Source: an uncultured Lachnospiraceae bacterium (GTDB lineage Bacteria > Bacillota > Clostridia > Lachnospirales > Lachnospiraceae). From it: a stretch of 64,000 nucleotides of DNA. Below, piece after piece: positions 17,435-25,593 of this stretch; the first letter of the stretch is position 1; each line of letters opens with the position of its first letter. Made by a program: the position numbers and the translations under genes. The notes below the pieces were generated by a model. The model searched no databases. It saw only the letters and a program-made list of their open reading frames with translations, and was not told where the DNA came from. The stretch is taken from contig CADBCZ010000019.1 of the NCBI GenBank assembly GCA_902793335.1, positions 31,702 to 95,701 of the forward strand, written 5' to 3'.

Positions 17435-20400
17435 ATGAATAAACAGACTATGAGGAACAACCGGTTTCTACCCCGGTTTATTGTTTCATTTATTGCAGGT
17501 ATCTTAATCTTAGGTACATACATTCCAGTCTGTGCTGCAATCGGCACAAGGCGTAATCTGCTCGGAAAGAATTCCGATTATACAGCTATTCTTTATGACT
17601 CTTCTAACGGACTGCCAACCTCTGAGGCTAACGCAATAGTACAGACCTCTGACGGTTTCATCTGGCTTGGCGGCTACAGTGGTCTTATTCGTTACGACGG
17701 TTCTAACTTCTACAGATTCGATTCTACAACAGGAATTTCCAGCGTATTCAGCTTATATGTCGACTCCAAAGACCGTGTCTGGATAGGCACTAACGAGAAC
17801 GGTATTGCCTGTTATGATCATGGCAATCTCGAAGTGTACGGCAAAGCAAAAGGTATGAAATCCTATTCTGTCCGTGCCATATGCGAAGATACGGAAGGCA
17901 ACATTCTTATTGCGACAACACAGGGACTTGATGTTGTAGGAAATGATGACATGGAAATTCACGTTGTAGACGATCCTCAGGTTAACACAGAATACATAAC
18001 CAGACTTGTCAAATGTAATGATGGCAATGTATATGGACTTACTTTGGATGGTGCAGTTTTTGTAGCGAAGGATCAGAAGATTTCCGCCTTCTACAGTCCG
18101 GAAAAATTCGGTGATAATCCGGTAAATACAATCTATGCCGATCCTGATGATCAGGGTATTCTGTATATGGGTACGATTGAGTCTGAGCTTCTTAAAGTTG
18201 ACGCTGACAATTCCATGAAAATTGTAGACACTTATAATGTCGCACCCCAGCAAAACATCAGTTCCATTTATAAATCCAACGATATATTATGGGTTAGTTC
18301 AACTAACGGCATCGGATATATAGACGAAAAGAAAGCATATCACCAGATGGATGAACTTCCTCTTACCAATTCAGTTGGAAACATCTTATCAGATCACGAG
18401 GGCAATATGTGGTTCACCTCCACAAGACAGGGTGTCCTTAAGCTTGTGCCCGATCGTTTCACCGATATCAGCAGACTTGCCGAACTTGACAACATGGTAG
18501 TCAATTCTACCTGCGTTAAGGATAACGATCTGTATTTAGGAACCGATGACGGACTTGTAATTGTTAACAAGAATAACTATACCAGAGTCGACAACGAGAT
18601 AACGAAATATCTTGAAGGCGTCCGAATCCGTTGCATCAAAAAAGACAGTAACAACAATCTGTGGTTCTGTACACATGGTGACACAGGTCTTGTATGCCTT
18701 AAAAACAATGGAGAGATAACAAGTCTTAACCACACTAACGGTCTTGACGCCGAAAAGACCAGATCATGTATTGAGTGCTCGGACGGAAGCATTGCCGTAT
18801 CTACCGCTAATGGTCTTTTCATAGTTGATAATGATAAAGTAACCGCACATTACGGTCACGACGAGGGTATCAACAACACAGAAATTCTCTCTGTTTGTGA
18901 AGGTCCTGATGGAAAATTATATCTCGGAAGTGACGGAGAAGGTATCTATGTCATCGACGGCAACAAAGTTTCACGATTAAGCTTTGATGACGGCCTTACA
19001 AGTGGTGTTATAATGCAGATTAAATGGGACGAAGACAACGAATTGTTCTGGATTATAACCTCTAACGCCATAGAATATATGAAGGATGGCGAGATAACTG
19101 CAGTATCTAATTTCCCTTACAGTAACAACCTTGATATATACTTCGATAACCACGAAGGTGCATGGGTACTCTCTTCTAACGGAGTATATGTTACCAAAAC
19201 CGATCAGCTTATAAAAAATGAAAATATAGAATACAGTTTCTACAACACAAGAAGCGGTCTCCCTTACATATCAACAGGTAATTCAAGAAGCTACTTAGAT
19301 GAAGAGGGACGCCTGTATATCTCAGGAACCACCGGTGTCTGTGTTGTTAACATCAATGATGACGAAAATGATACAGCAAGTGTTAAGCTAGCCGTGCCAA
19401 CTGTTGAAATAGACGACAAGGAGGTTCCTGTCACATACAATGAACCGGTATCTCTTCCGGCAGGCAGCAAACGCCTCGTAATCAATGCATTCGCAATGAC
19501 ATACGGGCTTAACAATCCAAGAATCAGTTACTATCTTGATGGCTTTGACAAAGAACCTATTACCACGACAAAGCAGGATCTTTCTCCTGTCATTTACACC
19601 AACTTAGACGGTGGTAAATATGTCTTCCACCTCAATGTAATAAATGATGAGACCGGTAAGGTGGATAAGACCATAGCCGTTGCCATCAACAAAGAAAATT
19701 CCGCTTATGAGAGCTTCTGGTTCTGGTTCATACTTATGAGTGTTATCATCGGAGCCATATCTTATGCAATATGGAATCATTTCAAGAAACGCAACGAAGC
19801 ACTTATCGAAAAACAGAAGGAAGATCAGGAATTCATCAATCAGATCATGCATACCTTTGCAAAATGTATTGACATGCGTGACTCACAAAACCGCGGTCAC
19901 TCATTCCGTGTTGCATATTACACCAAAATGCTTGCAGAAAAACTTAGTGAAACCAGGGGGTATACAGAAGAAGACATTAACGAATTCCATAATATAGCAC
20001 TATTACACGACATCGGAAAACTGAGCATTCCCGACAGTATCCTTAACAAACCTGAAAGACTCGATGACACAGAATTTAAGATAATGAAGTCTCACGCTGC
20101 CGCTGGCAGAAAGATATTATCAAATGTTAACATAGTTAAAAATCTGGCAGTCGGTGCTGGATATCACCACGAGCGTATGGACGGAAAGGGATATCCAAGA
20201 GGGCTAAAAGGTGATGAGATTCCTGAAGTAGCAAGAATAATAGCTGTTGCAGACACCTTTGACGCCATGTACTCAACACGTCCGTACAGAAAACAGATGC
20301 TTTTAGAGGATGTTCTGGCTGAGATTAAACGTATACGTGGAACACAGCTTGAGGAAGAAGTTGTAGACGCACTTCTTGCACTTGCAGAGGAGAACAAACT

Positions 20401-20545
20401 CAACAAAGAAGAAGTTGATGCTGCAACCGCTTACGATATGGAAGATGAGAAAAAACTTGTTCACTCAACTGACAAATATTCACAGAGCGAGTTAGATAAA
20501 AAGAACAAAGAGTTTATGAAAAGTATTGGTTTAGACAAAGAATGA
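17435..20545 (+). CDS. Extracytoplasmic beta-propeller receptor with cytoplasmic HD-GYP domain
   Basis: A 1036-residue membrane receptor. It has an N-terminal signal or anchor helix (residues about 13-34), then many two-component-regulator propeller repeats (blade motifs such as QTSDGFIWLGGYSGLIRYDG and DSKDRVWIGTNENGIACYD) to about residue 640. A Y_Y_Y domain follows (about 655-745), then a membrane helix (FWFWFILMSVIIGAISYAIW) and an HD-GYP domain (about 795-990) with HDIGK and HHERMDGKGYPRGL. The periplasm-facing propeller should sense a ligand, often a carbohydrate; the HD-GYP part is expected to hydrolyse cyclic-di-GMP. Propellers more often end in histidine kinases, so the output here is less usual. 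The transporter gene starts 10 nt later. Confidence 0.87.
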   Translation: MNKQTMRNNRFLPRFIVSFIAGILILGTYIPVCAAIGTRRNLLGKNSDYTAILYDSSNGLPTSEANAIVQTSDGFIWLGGYSGLIRYDGSNFYRFDSTTGISSVFSLYVDSKDRVWIGTNENGIACYDHGNLEVYGKAKGMKSYSVRAICEDTEGNILIATTQGLDVVGNDDMEIHVVDDPQVNTEYITRLVKCNDGNVYGLTLDGAVFVAKDQKISAFYSPEKFGDNPVNTIYADPDDQGILYMGTIESELLKVDADNSMKIVDTYNVAPQQNISSIYKSNDILWVSSTNGIGYIDEKKAYHQMDELPLTNSVGNILSDHEGNMWFTSTRQGVLKLVPDRFTDISRLAELDNMVVNSTCVKDNDLYLGTDDGLVIVNKNNYTRVDNEITKYLEGVRIRCIKKDSNNNLWFCTHGDTGLVCLKNNGEITSLNHTNGLDAEKTRSCIECSDGSIAVSTANGLFIVDNDKVTAHYGHDEGINNTEILSVCEGPDGKLYLGSDGEGIYVIDGNKVSRLSFDDGLTSGVIMQIKWDEDNELFWIITSNAIEYMKDGEITAVSNFPYSNNLDIYFDNHEGAWVLSSNGVYVTKTDQLIKNENIEYSFYNTRSGLPYISTGNSRSYLDEEGRLYISGTTGVCVVNINDDENDTASVKLAVPTVEIDDKEVPVTYNEPVSLPAGSKRLVINAFAMTYGLNNPRISYYLDGFDKEPITTTKQDLSPVIYTNLDGGKYVFHLNVINDETGKVDKTIAVAINKENSAYESFWFWFILMSVIIGAISYAIWNHFKKRNEALIEKQKEDQEFINQIMHTFAKCIDMRDSQNRGHSFRVAYYTKMLAEKLSETRGYTEEDINEFHNIALLHDIGKLSIPDSILNKPERLDDTEFKIMKSHAAAGRKILSNVNIVKNLAVGAGYHHERMDGKGYPRGLKGDEIPEVARIIAVADTFDAMYSTRPYRKQMLLEDVLAEIKRIRGTQLEEEVVDALLALAEENKLNKEEVDAATAYDMEDEKKLVHSTDKYSQSELDKKNKEFMKSIGLDKE

Positions 20546-20555
20546 GGTGTCAAAG

Positions 20556-21965
20556 ATGGATAAGAAAGATGTTAAGAATATGAAGACAACAAATCCGTTA
20601 CTTTTGATGATAATTGTAGTATGTGTGTGTGCGGCACTGACTTACATCATTCCCGCAGGACAATATGAAATATCGTTCAACGAAGCTGTAGGTAAGGAAG
20701 TCATTGATCCGGACAGCTTCACATACATTGAAAGAACTCCGGCAACTCCATTTCAACTTCTTAAATCAATGACGCTTGGAATGCAGGAAGGGGCATACGT
20801 CATATGTTTTCTCTTAATCATCGGTGGCATGTTCGGAATACTTAACGGCACCGGGGCACTAAACGTCGGAATTGCCAATATATTGAAGAAAATCAAGGGC
20901 AGAGAATTTCTGATGATTCCTATTCTTATGATCTTTTTTGGGTGCGGGGCTGCTTTCTGCGGTAACTTTGAAGAGTTTCTTGTATTCGTGCCTCTCGTTC
21001 TTGCATGCTGTATAACTGTCGGCTACGATTCCATGACAGCCATCGGAATCATTTTCATGGCAGCCGCTGCCGGTTATGGCGGTGGTATTACCAATCCTTT
21101 TACTGTTGGTACCGCCCAGGAGATTGCAGGTCTTCCAAGGTTTTCCGGAATGAATCTGCGCATCGCTTTATTCATTGTTTTGGAGCTTGCCTCTATCATA
21201 TATGTACTTTTATACACAAAGCTTGTCAAAAAGAATAAAAAACTAAGTATATCCTATGCATACGACTTAGAGCATAATCAGGATAAAAAGATCAAACTTG
21301 ATAACATACCTGAATTTACCATGCGACAGCTTTTTGTTGTAATTGTTTTTTCCATCGGTATCATTTACTCGGTATGGGGAATCATCAAAATGGACTACTA
21401 TGTTGACGAGCTGGCCGGAATCTTTCTTGCAGTCGGAATTATAAGCGGTATTATCGGCGGATTAAAGCCCTCCGACATCTGTGATAAATTCATCAATGGT
21501 TGCAAAGATATGCTGCTTCCGGGAATCATGATAGGTCTTGCTAACTCAGCGGTTCTTCTTCTTAAGGATGCCAATGTGATGGATACGATTCTTCACTCGT
21601 TAGACGAATTGCTAACCAGCATACCCAATACACTTATGGCGTGCGGCATGTTTGTATTCCACCTCGTCTTTAATGTTTTTGTTCCATCAGGCTCAGCACA
21701 GGCCAACATCACGATGCCACTTATGACTATTCTGGCCGATTCATCTGATATAACAAGGCAAACTGCTGTGCTCGCATATCAGTTAGGTGATTCATTTACC
21801 AACATATTATCTCCTACCGGTGGCGAGATTCTGGCCGCACTGGCAATATGCAGGGTACCATTTGGAAAATGGCTTAAATTTCTTCTACCGTTATTCATTA
21901 TATGGTGTGTAATCGCACTGGTTTTTCTTGTGTTTGCAACCAAGACAGGATATGGTCCACTGTAA
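20556..21965 (+). CDS. YfcC-family (DcuC-like) membrane transporter
   Basis: A 469-residue, about 12-helix transporter of the C4-dicarboxylate/YfcC superfamily. Recognisable parts are MKTTNPLLLMIIVVCVCAAL followed by TYIIPAGQYE, GCGAAFCGNFEEFLVFVPL, AAAGYGGGITNPFTVGTAQE and VPSGSAQANITMPLMT. It probably moves amino acids or peptides; the substrate is not readable. ATG 20556 is used because GAGGTG lies 6 nt upstream. It is translationally close to the HD-GYP receptor, suggesting the receptor reports on this transporter's substrate. Confidence 0.82.
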   Translation: MDKKDVKNMKTTNPLLLMIIVVCVCAALTYIIPAGQYEISFNEAVGKEVIDPDSFTYIERTPATPFQLLKSMTLGMQEGAYVICFLLIIGGMFGILNGTGALNVGIANILKKIKGREFLMIPILMIFFGCGAAFCGNFEEFLVFVPLVLACCITVGYDSMTAIGIIFMAAAAGYGGGITNPFTVGTAQEIAGLPRFSGMNLRIALFIVLELASIIYVLLYTKLVKKNKKLSISYAYDLEHNQDKKIKLDNIPEFTMRQLFVVIVFSIGIIYSVWGIIKMDYYVDELAGIFLAVGIISGIIGGLKPSDICDKFINGCKDMLLPGIMIGLANSAVLLLKDANVMDTILHSLDELLTSIPNTLMACGMFVFHLVFNVFVPSGSAQANITMPLMTILADSSDITRQTAVLAYQLGDSFTNILSPTGGEILAALAICRVPFGKWLKFLLPLFIIWCVIALVFLVFATKTGYGPL

Positions 21966-22010
21966 AAACTAATCGTGAGCCTCATAACCTTATGTTGTAT
22001 TTTGTAATCA

Positions 22011-22178
22011 CCTGATATTGTAATTTAGTTGATTGCGAAACGCATGGATATGGTATATCTCGTTGTGCATATTATACAGATTCCATAAACAGACCCTTTG
22101 CGACCGTCGGTACTTATGCACCGTATTTTGAGAGAAAGAACAAATAAGCGTTTCGCAAACGCCTGATATTGTAATTTA
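22011..22178. repeat. Small insertion-like repeat flanked by 17-bp direct repeats
   Basis: CCTGATATTGTAATTTA occurs at 22011-22027 and 22162-22178. Between the copies lies a 134-bp unit with an 11-bp terminal inverted repeat (TTGCGAAACGC at 22033-22043, GCGTTTCGCAA at 22148-22158). Its left half resembles the 38.2-kb element, for example CATAAACAGACC against CATAAGCAGACC, followed by a GTCG-GTACTTA segment. The right half appears deleted. A still weaker match (GATTGCGAAAC) occurs at 58165-58175. Confidence 0.55.
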
Positions 22179-22204
22179 TAAAAAGGAGGGTGCGTATGAC
22201 AATT

Positions 22205-22335
22205 AATAATATTATTGATGGTTTCAACAATTCCGACATTTAGATTAACTATGTCATAACCCAGATTGGAGAATGAGCCAAGATTTGTATATCCTGACCC
22301 AAATCCATCCAGTGTCAGCGTGTGCAAATAAATCA
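22205..22335 (-). pseudogene. EAL-domain (cyclic-di-GMP phosphodiesterase) fragment
   Basis: The minus strand here encodes LTLDGFGSGYTNLGSF followed by SNLGYDIVNLNVGIVETI. This aligns with the EAL-domain core DDFGTGYSSL and the following DILKID segment. The catalytic DD is DG and KID is LNV. The open frame runs into the repeat on one side and has no ribosome site on the other. It looks like a short decayed piece of an EAL gene. On the plus strand a strong Shine-Dalgarno (AAAGGAGGG at 22181) precedes only a 15-codon frame. Confidence 0.45.
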
Positions 22336-22378
22336 AGAAACTGAGAACTAAGCAGGACATCATCAAGTTTACCCATCA

Positions 22379-23599
22379 CTAATCATTTAGCGGTATAGTA
22401 ATAAGAAACATCTTTACATATTTATCCACATATTTAAATCTTACGATATCCGGCTGCTGAATCAACCGGATATTGTATCCGTGCATTTCCACAATCTTCT
22501 TTGCAATGGACAGACCAAGTCCGGATCCACCCCTACTGTTTCTGGATTCATCTCCCATAATAAATGGTTCAAAAAGATGTTCTGCTTTCTCGTCAGGTAT
22601 CTTTTTTCCGGAATCTGCAACCATTATCTGAATTCTATCATCATACTGATCAACCACAAGTGCTATTCTGTCACCCTTCTCATTATGCTTTATAGCGTTG
22701 GTTATCAGATTCGTAATCACTCTTGATAATTGAATTTTATCCACGGACAATTTCATTTCCTTCTCAGGAATATCCACCTCAAGCTCCATGCCGGCATCCT
22801 CGATATCAGAATATTGTATAGCCCCGCATTCTCTCACAATTTCATAAATATCTGTCGGTTGCCTGTTTAACGAAAATCCATCACTGTCTAACTTCACATA
22901 ATCAAACAATAGCTGAATAAGCTCATTTACCCGTTCAGACTTTGCCATAATCGCATCAAGGTATTCCTGTTTCTTTTCGTCAGAAACCATTCCGTCAGAA
23001 AGTGCCTTTGAATATCCCGCCATAGTTGTAATCGGAGTCCTAAGATCATGCGCTATATCAGAAAGCATCAGATTCCTTCTCTTCTCAAAATCCTTTCTCG
23101 CCTTAACTCTCATCTCTGCAATCTTATTAAACTCTTTAACCGTAATACGGGTAAAATGAAGTGCTCCTACAAAATACGGCAGAACAATAAGAACGAACAT
23201 TGCAAGTATTATCATAAAAAGCAGAAACTGCTGCAATCCATTTAATCTGTCAATTATATCCTCGCTGCCGGTTGTAAGCATTGTCCTGTTACTCTGGTTC
23301 TGCAACAGGTTTGAAAGCCAGCTTACCGGACGCTTAATCTGATCGGGCAGAATCGCCTCTATTATTCCCACAAGAAAAGCAGCTAACAACAAAAATGCAA
23401 GTATTATGATTGTACCACTGTTGATAAGTTCGCTCTTGTCATAATGTGGAAAAAAATCTCTAAGTACAAACGGCATAAGAACATGATTGACCATCAATAG
23501 TATTACGTACTCGACCACGCTTACCAAGACCAGTGTTATCATGAATTCCTTAATCAGAAAAAATTGTAGTTTCTTTTCCTGCTCGTTATAGTTCTGCAT
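22379..23599 (-). CDS. Membrane sensor histidine kinase
   Basis: A 406-residue kinase with two membrane segments (residues about 15-40 and 125-150). A linker is followed by HisKA (LSDIAHDLRTPITTMAGYSK), an N-box (ITNLITNAIKHN) and G-boxes (ADSGKKIPDE, RGGSGLGLSIAKKI). The start ATG has AAGGAG upstream. It follows the OmpR-type regulator gene after a 179-nt gap in the same direction and is its likely partner. The signal is unknown. Confidence 0.82.
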   Translation of the reverse strand: MQNYNEQEKKLQFFLIKEFMITLVLVSVVEYVILLMVNHVLMPFVLRDFFPHYDKSELINSGTIIILAFLLLAAFLVGIIEAILPDQIKRPVSWLSNLLQNQSNRTMLTTGSEDIIDRLNGLQQFLLFMIILAMFVLIVLPYFVGALHFTRITVKEFNKIAEMRVKARKDFEKRRNLMLSDIAHDLRTPITTMAGYSKALSDGMVSDEKKQEYLDAIMAKSERVNELIQLLFDYVKLDSDGFSLNRQPTDIYEIVRECGAIQYSDIEDAGMELEVDIPEKEMKLSVDKIQLSRVITNLITNAIKHNEKGDRIALVVDQYDDRIQIMVADSGKKIPDEKAEHLFEPFIMGDESRNSRGGSGLGLSIAKKIVEMHGYNIRLIQQPDIVRFKYVDKYVKMFLITIPLND

Positions 23600-23704
23600 A
23601 TCTTACTAAGCTCCTTTTTCAAGTCACGACACACTTTCCACTTCAATCTAGTCTACACATCAGTATGTTATCCGCTCCCACTCGTTATATCATAAACTTC
23701 GTAA

Positions 23705-23724
23705 TTGTGCCATCCATGGCACAA
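23705..23724. repeat. Perfect inverted repeat between regulator and kinase genes
   Basis: TTGTGCCAT (23705-23713) and ATGGCACAA (23716-23724) form a perfect 9-bp inverted repeat with a 2-nt centre. The tight centre and lack of a 3' U-run in either direction argue against a terminator. It could be a protein-binding dyad or a processing hairpin separating expression of the regulator and kinase. Confidence 0.4.
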
Positions 23725-23778
23725 AAAAACACTCGTTCATGCTATATATACATCCGTGTATAATATATCATGATATAG

Positions 23779-24462
23779 CTATGCTTCAAGCCGATATCCC
23801 AATCCTCTTAATGTCTTAATATATGCGGACGGATCCTCGTCCAGCTTACTTCGTAATTTGCTTATGCAGACCATGATATTATTGTCTGCAATGATATATT
23901 CATCACCCCATCCATGCTCATATATCTGCTGTTTTGTAAACACCTTGCCAGGATGAGTCATGAAAAGTTCCATAATCTTATATTCAACCGATGTAAGCTC
24001 AATTGTCTTATCACCTTTTTTAAAAGTACACGACTCAGGATCTAATGATAAATCTCTTACCTTAATAACCTCCACCTTAACTTCATTAGCTCCAAGACTG
24101 TAAAATCTCCTGATATTGGAATTAACTCTTGCTACAGCTTCTAACGGATTGAACGGTTTTGAAAGGTAGTCATCCGCTCCCAGATTAAGTCCAAGAATCT
24201 TCTCGGAATCTGCATCCTTCGCTGATAAAATTATCACAGGAATATTGCTCTCTTTTCTAAGTTCCTGTAACACATGATATCCATCCATCTCCGGCATCAT
24301 TATATCTAACACACAAAGATCCGGTTTTTCCTTAATAAGCAGTGAAAGGGCAGCCCTTCCATCTGCTGCCTCAATCACTTTATATCCTTCATTTTCAAGA
24401 TAAAGCTTTAAGAGATCCCTTATCTCCGCTTCATCGTCTGCAATTAAAATCTTGTAACTCAT
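23779..24462 (-). CDS. OmpR/PhoB-family response regulator
   Basis: A 227-residue regulator. Receiver domain residues 1-120 carry the acidic DDEAE, phospho-aspartate in CVLDIMMPEMDG, LSAKDAD and SKPFNPLE. The winged-helix output domain runs from about 130 to 227 (ELTSVEYKIMELFMTHPGKV to TLRGLGYRLEA). It starts 20 nt after the DUF975 gene and precedes the kinase, giving a three-gene unit. Confidence 0.87.
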   Translation of the reverse strand: MSYKILIADDEAEIRDLLKLYLENEGYKVIEAADGRAALSLLIKEKPDLCVLDIMMPEMDGYHVLQELRKESNIPVIILSAKDADSEKILGLNLGADDYLSKPFNPLEAVARVNSNIRRFYSLGANEVKVEVIKVRDLSLDPESCTFKKGDKTIELTSVEYKIMELFMTHPGKVFTKQQIYEHGWGDEYIIADNNIMVCISKLRSKLDEDPSAYIKTLRGLGYRLEA

Positions 24463-24482
24463 ACACCTCTCCTTGTCGGCAA

Positions 24483-25403
24483 TTACATCGGTACAACATT
24501 ATTCTCGTTTGAAACTGTACCGTATTTAAGTGCATCGTAAAGTGCTGCCTGAGCTGATCTCTTATATGGTCTTACAAAGAATACTGAAAGAAGACCCATT
24601 GTGAACAATCCTGAAAGAATATCCCATCCAAGGAATGAAAGATCCAACACGAATGCATTCCATTTCTGACCGTCCATCATTCTCTTACTCTCTGCAAATG
24701 CCTCTTCCTTAGTCATATCAGGGTTCTCTGCAAGGAGATAAGGAATCATTTTGTACTCATATGACTTGATGATACCAGGTATGATAAAAAGTAATGACCA
24801 GAGGAAAAGATATAAATCTCTAAAGAACATTACCTTAACACCGTTCTTATAGCTGTTATCAAAACCACTTGCTACATTTGCAACCTTTGCAGGTTCGCTT
24901 AAGTTCTTATAGAAGAACTTAGCACATCCGATTTCAACCGGGTTAAGTAAGAATGCATCAACTACCATTCCAATTGCTACTGCGATCAAAATTATTATTG
25001 TTACAACGATTACCATAACCACTACGAATGCAGCCATAGCTGAACGATCCATATCCTTAAATCTGTCAAAAACAAACTGTACTTCTTTATCTGCTTCCTC
25101 AGCATCCTTGATTGCTTCATTTATATCCTTGCCAAGTGCACTTTCATAAGCCGCCTTAACCTTGGCATCATCCGGATCATTCTCATCAAACAATTCTTCG
25201 TCTGTTGTCTCGTCTTTCTTGTCATCAGTTGTCTCATAAACCTTGTGATTATTGAAGTTGTTAAAATTGTAGTTTCCATGGTATCCGGCATATCCTGCGC
25301 CTCCCATGATAAACGAGAAGATTATTGCTACCAACACGCATCTCCAATAATTAGCCTGAAACTTTTCTTTTGCGATTCCCTTTAATTTTTTTCTATCCCA
25401 CAT
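24483..25403 (-). CDS. DUF975 family membrane protein
   Basis: A 306-residue protein beginning MWDRKKLKGIAKEKFQANYW, the signature opening of DUF975. It has about five to six membrane segments, a hydrophilic acidic insert at residues about 45-95 (DDKKDETTDEELFDENDPDD), and the conserved IPGIIKSYEYKMIPYLLAEN segment followed by AFAESKRMMDG. Function is not established; the family may take part in membrane or envelope homeostasis. It leads the operon with the two-component genes, so it may report to or be controlled by them. Confidence 0.8.
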   Translation of the reverse strand: MWDRKKLKGIAKEKFQANYWRCVLVAIIFSFIMGGAGYAGYHGNYNFNNFNNHKVYETTDDKKDETTDEELFDENDPDDAKVKAAYESALGKDINEAIKDAEEADKEVQFVFDRFKDMDRSAMAAFVVVMVIVVTIIILIAVAIGMVVDAFLLNPVEIGCAKFFYKNLSEPAKVANVASGFDNSYKNGVKVMFFRDLYLFLWSLLFIIPGIIKSYEYKMIPYLLAENPDMTKEEAFAESKRMMDGQKWNAFVLDLSFLGWDILSGLFTMGLLSVFFVRPYKRSAQAALYDALKYGTVSNENNVVPM

Positions 25404-25593
25404 AATGATTCCTCCTTTTTAATAATTATTTATCTTGTATGGGGTATATGTTATATTGCAGTTCTAAATGTCAGATGCAATGTTGATAATTCTTATCTAG
25501 CGAACTGCTCTCTTACCTTTATGACCCTATCATACCAGAGGAATCTTACCGGTAAAATCGCTTAATCTTAACGTTACCTTAACGATCAATATA

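Noticed and set aside
17753-18253. 166-codon minus-strand open frame inside the propeller gene
   Set aside because: It lies antisense to well-supported propeller repeats, has no ribosome site and no recognisable domain; open antisense frames arise from codon bias here.
22025-22366. 113-codon minus-strand frame as an intact gene
   Set aside because: Its second half is the repeat element and its first half is only an EAL fragment; there is no Shine-Dalgarno before the ATG.
23705-23724. Intrinsic terminator between response regulator and kinase
   Set aside because: The inverted repeat has a 2-nt centre and is not followed by U residues in either direction, so it is listed only as an inverted repeat.
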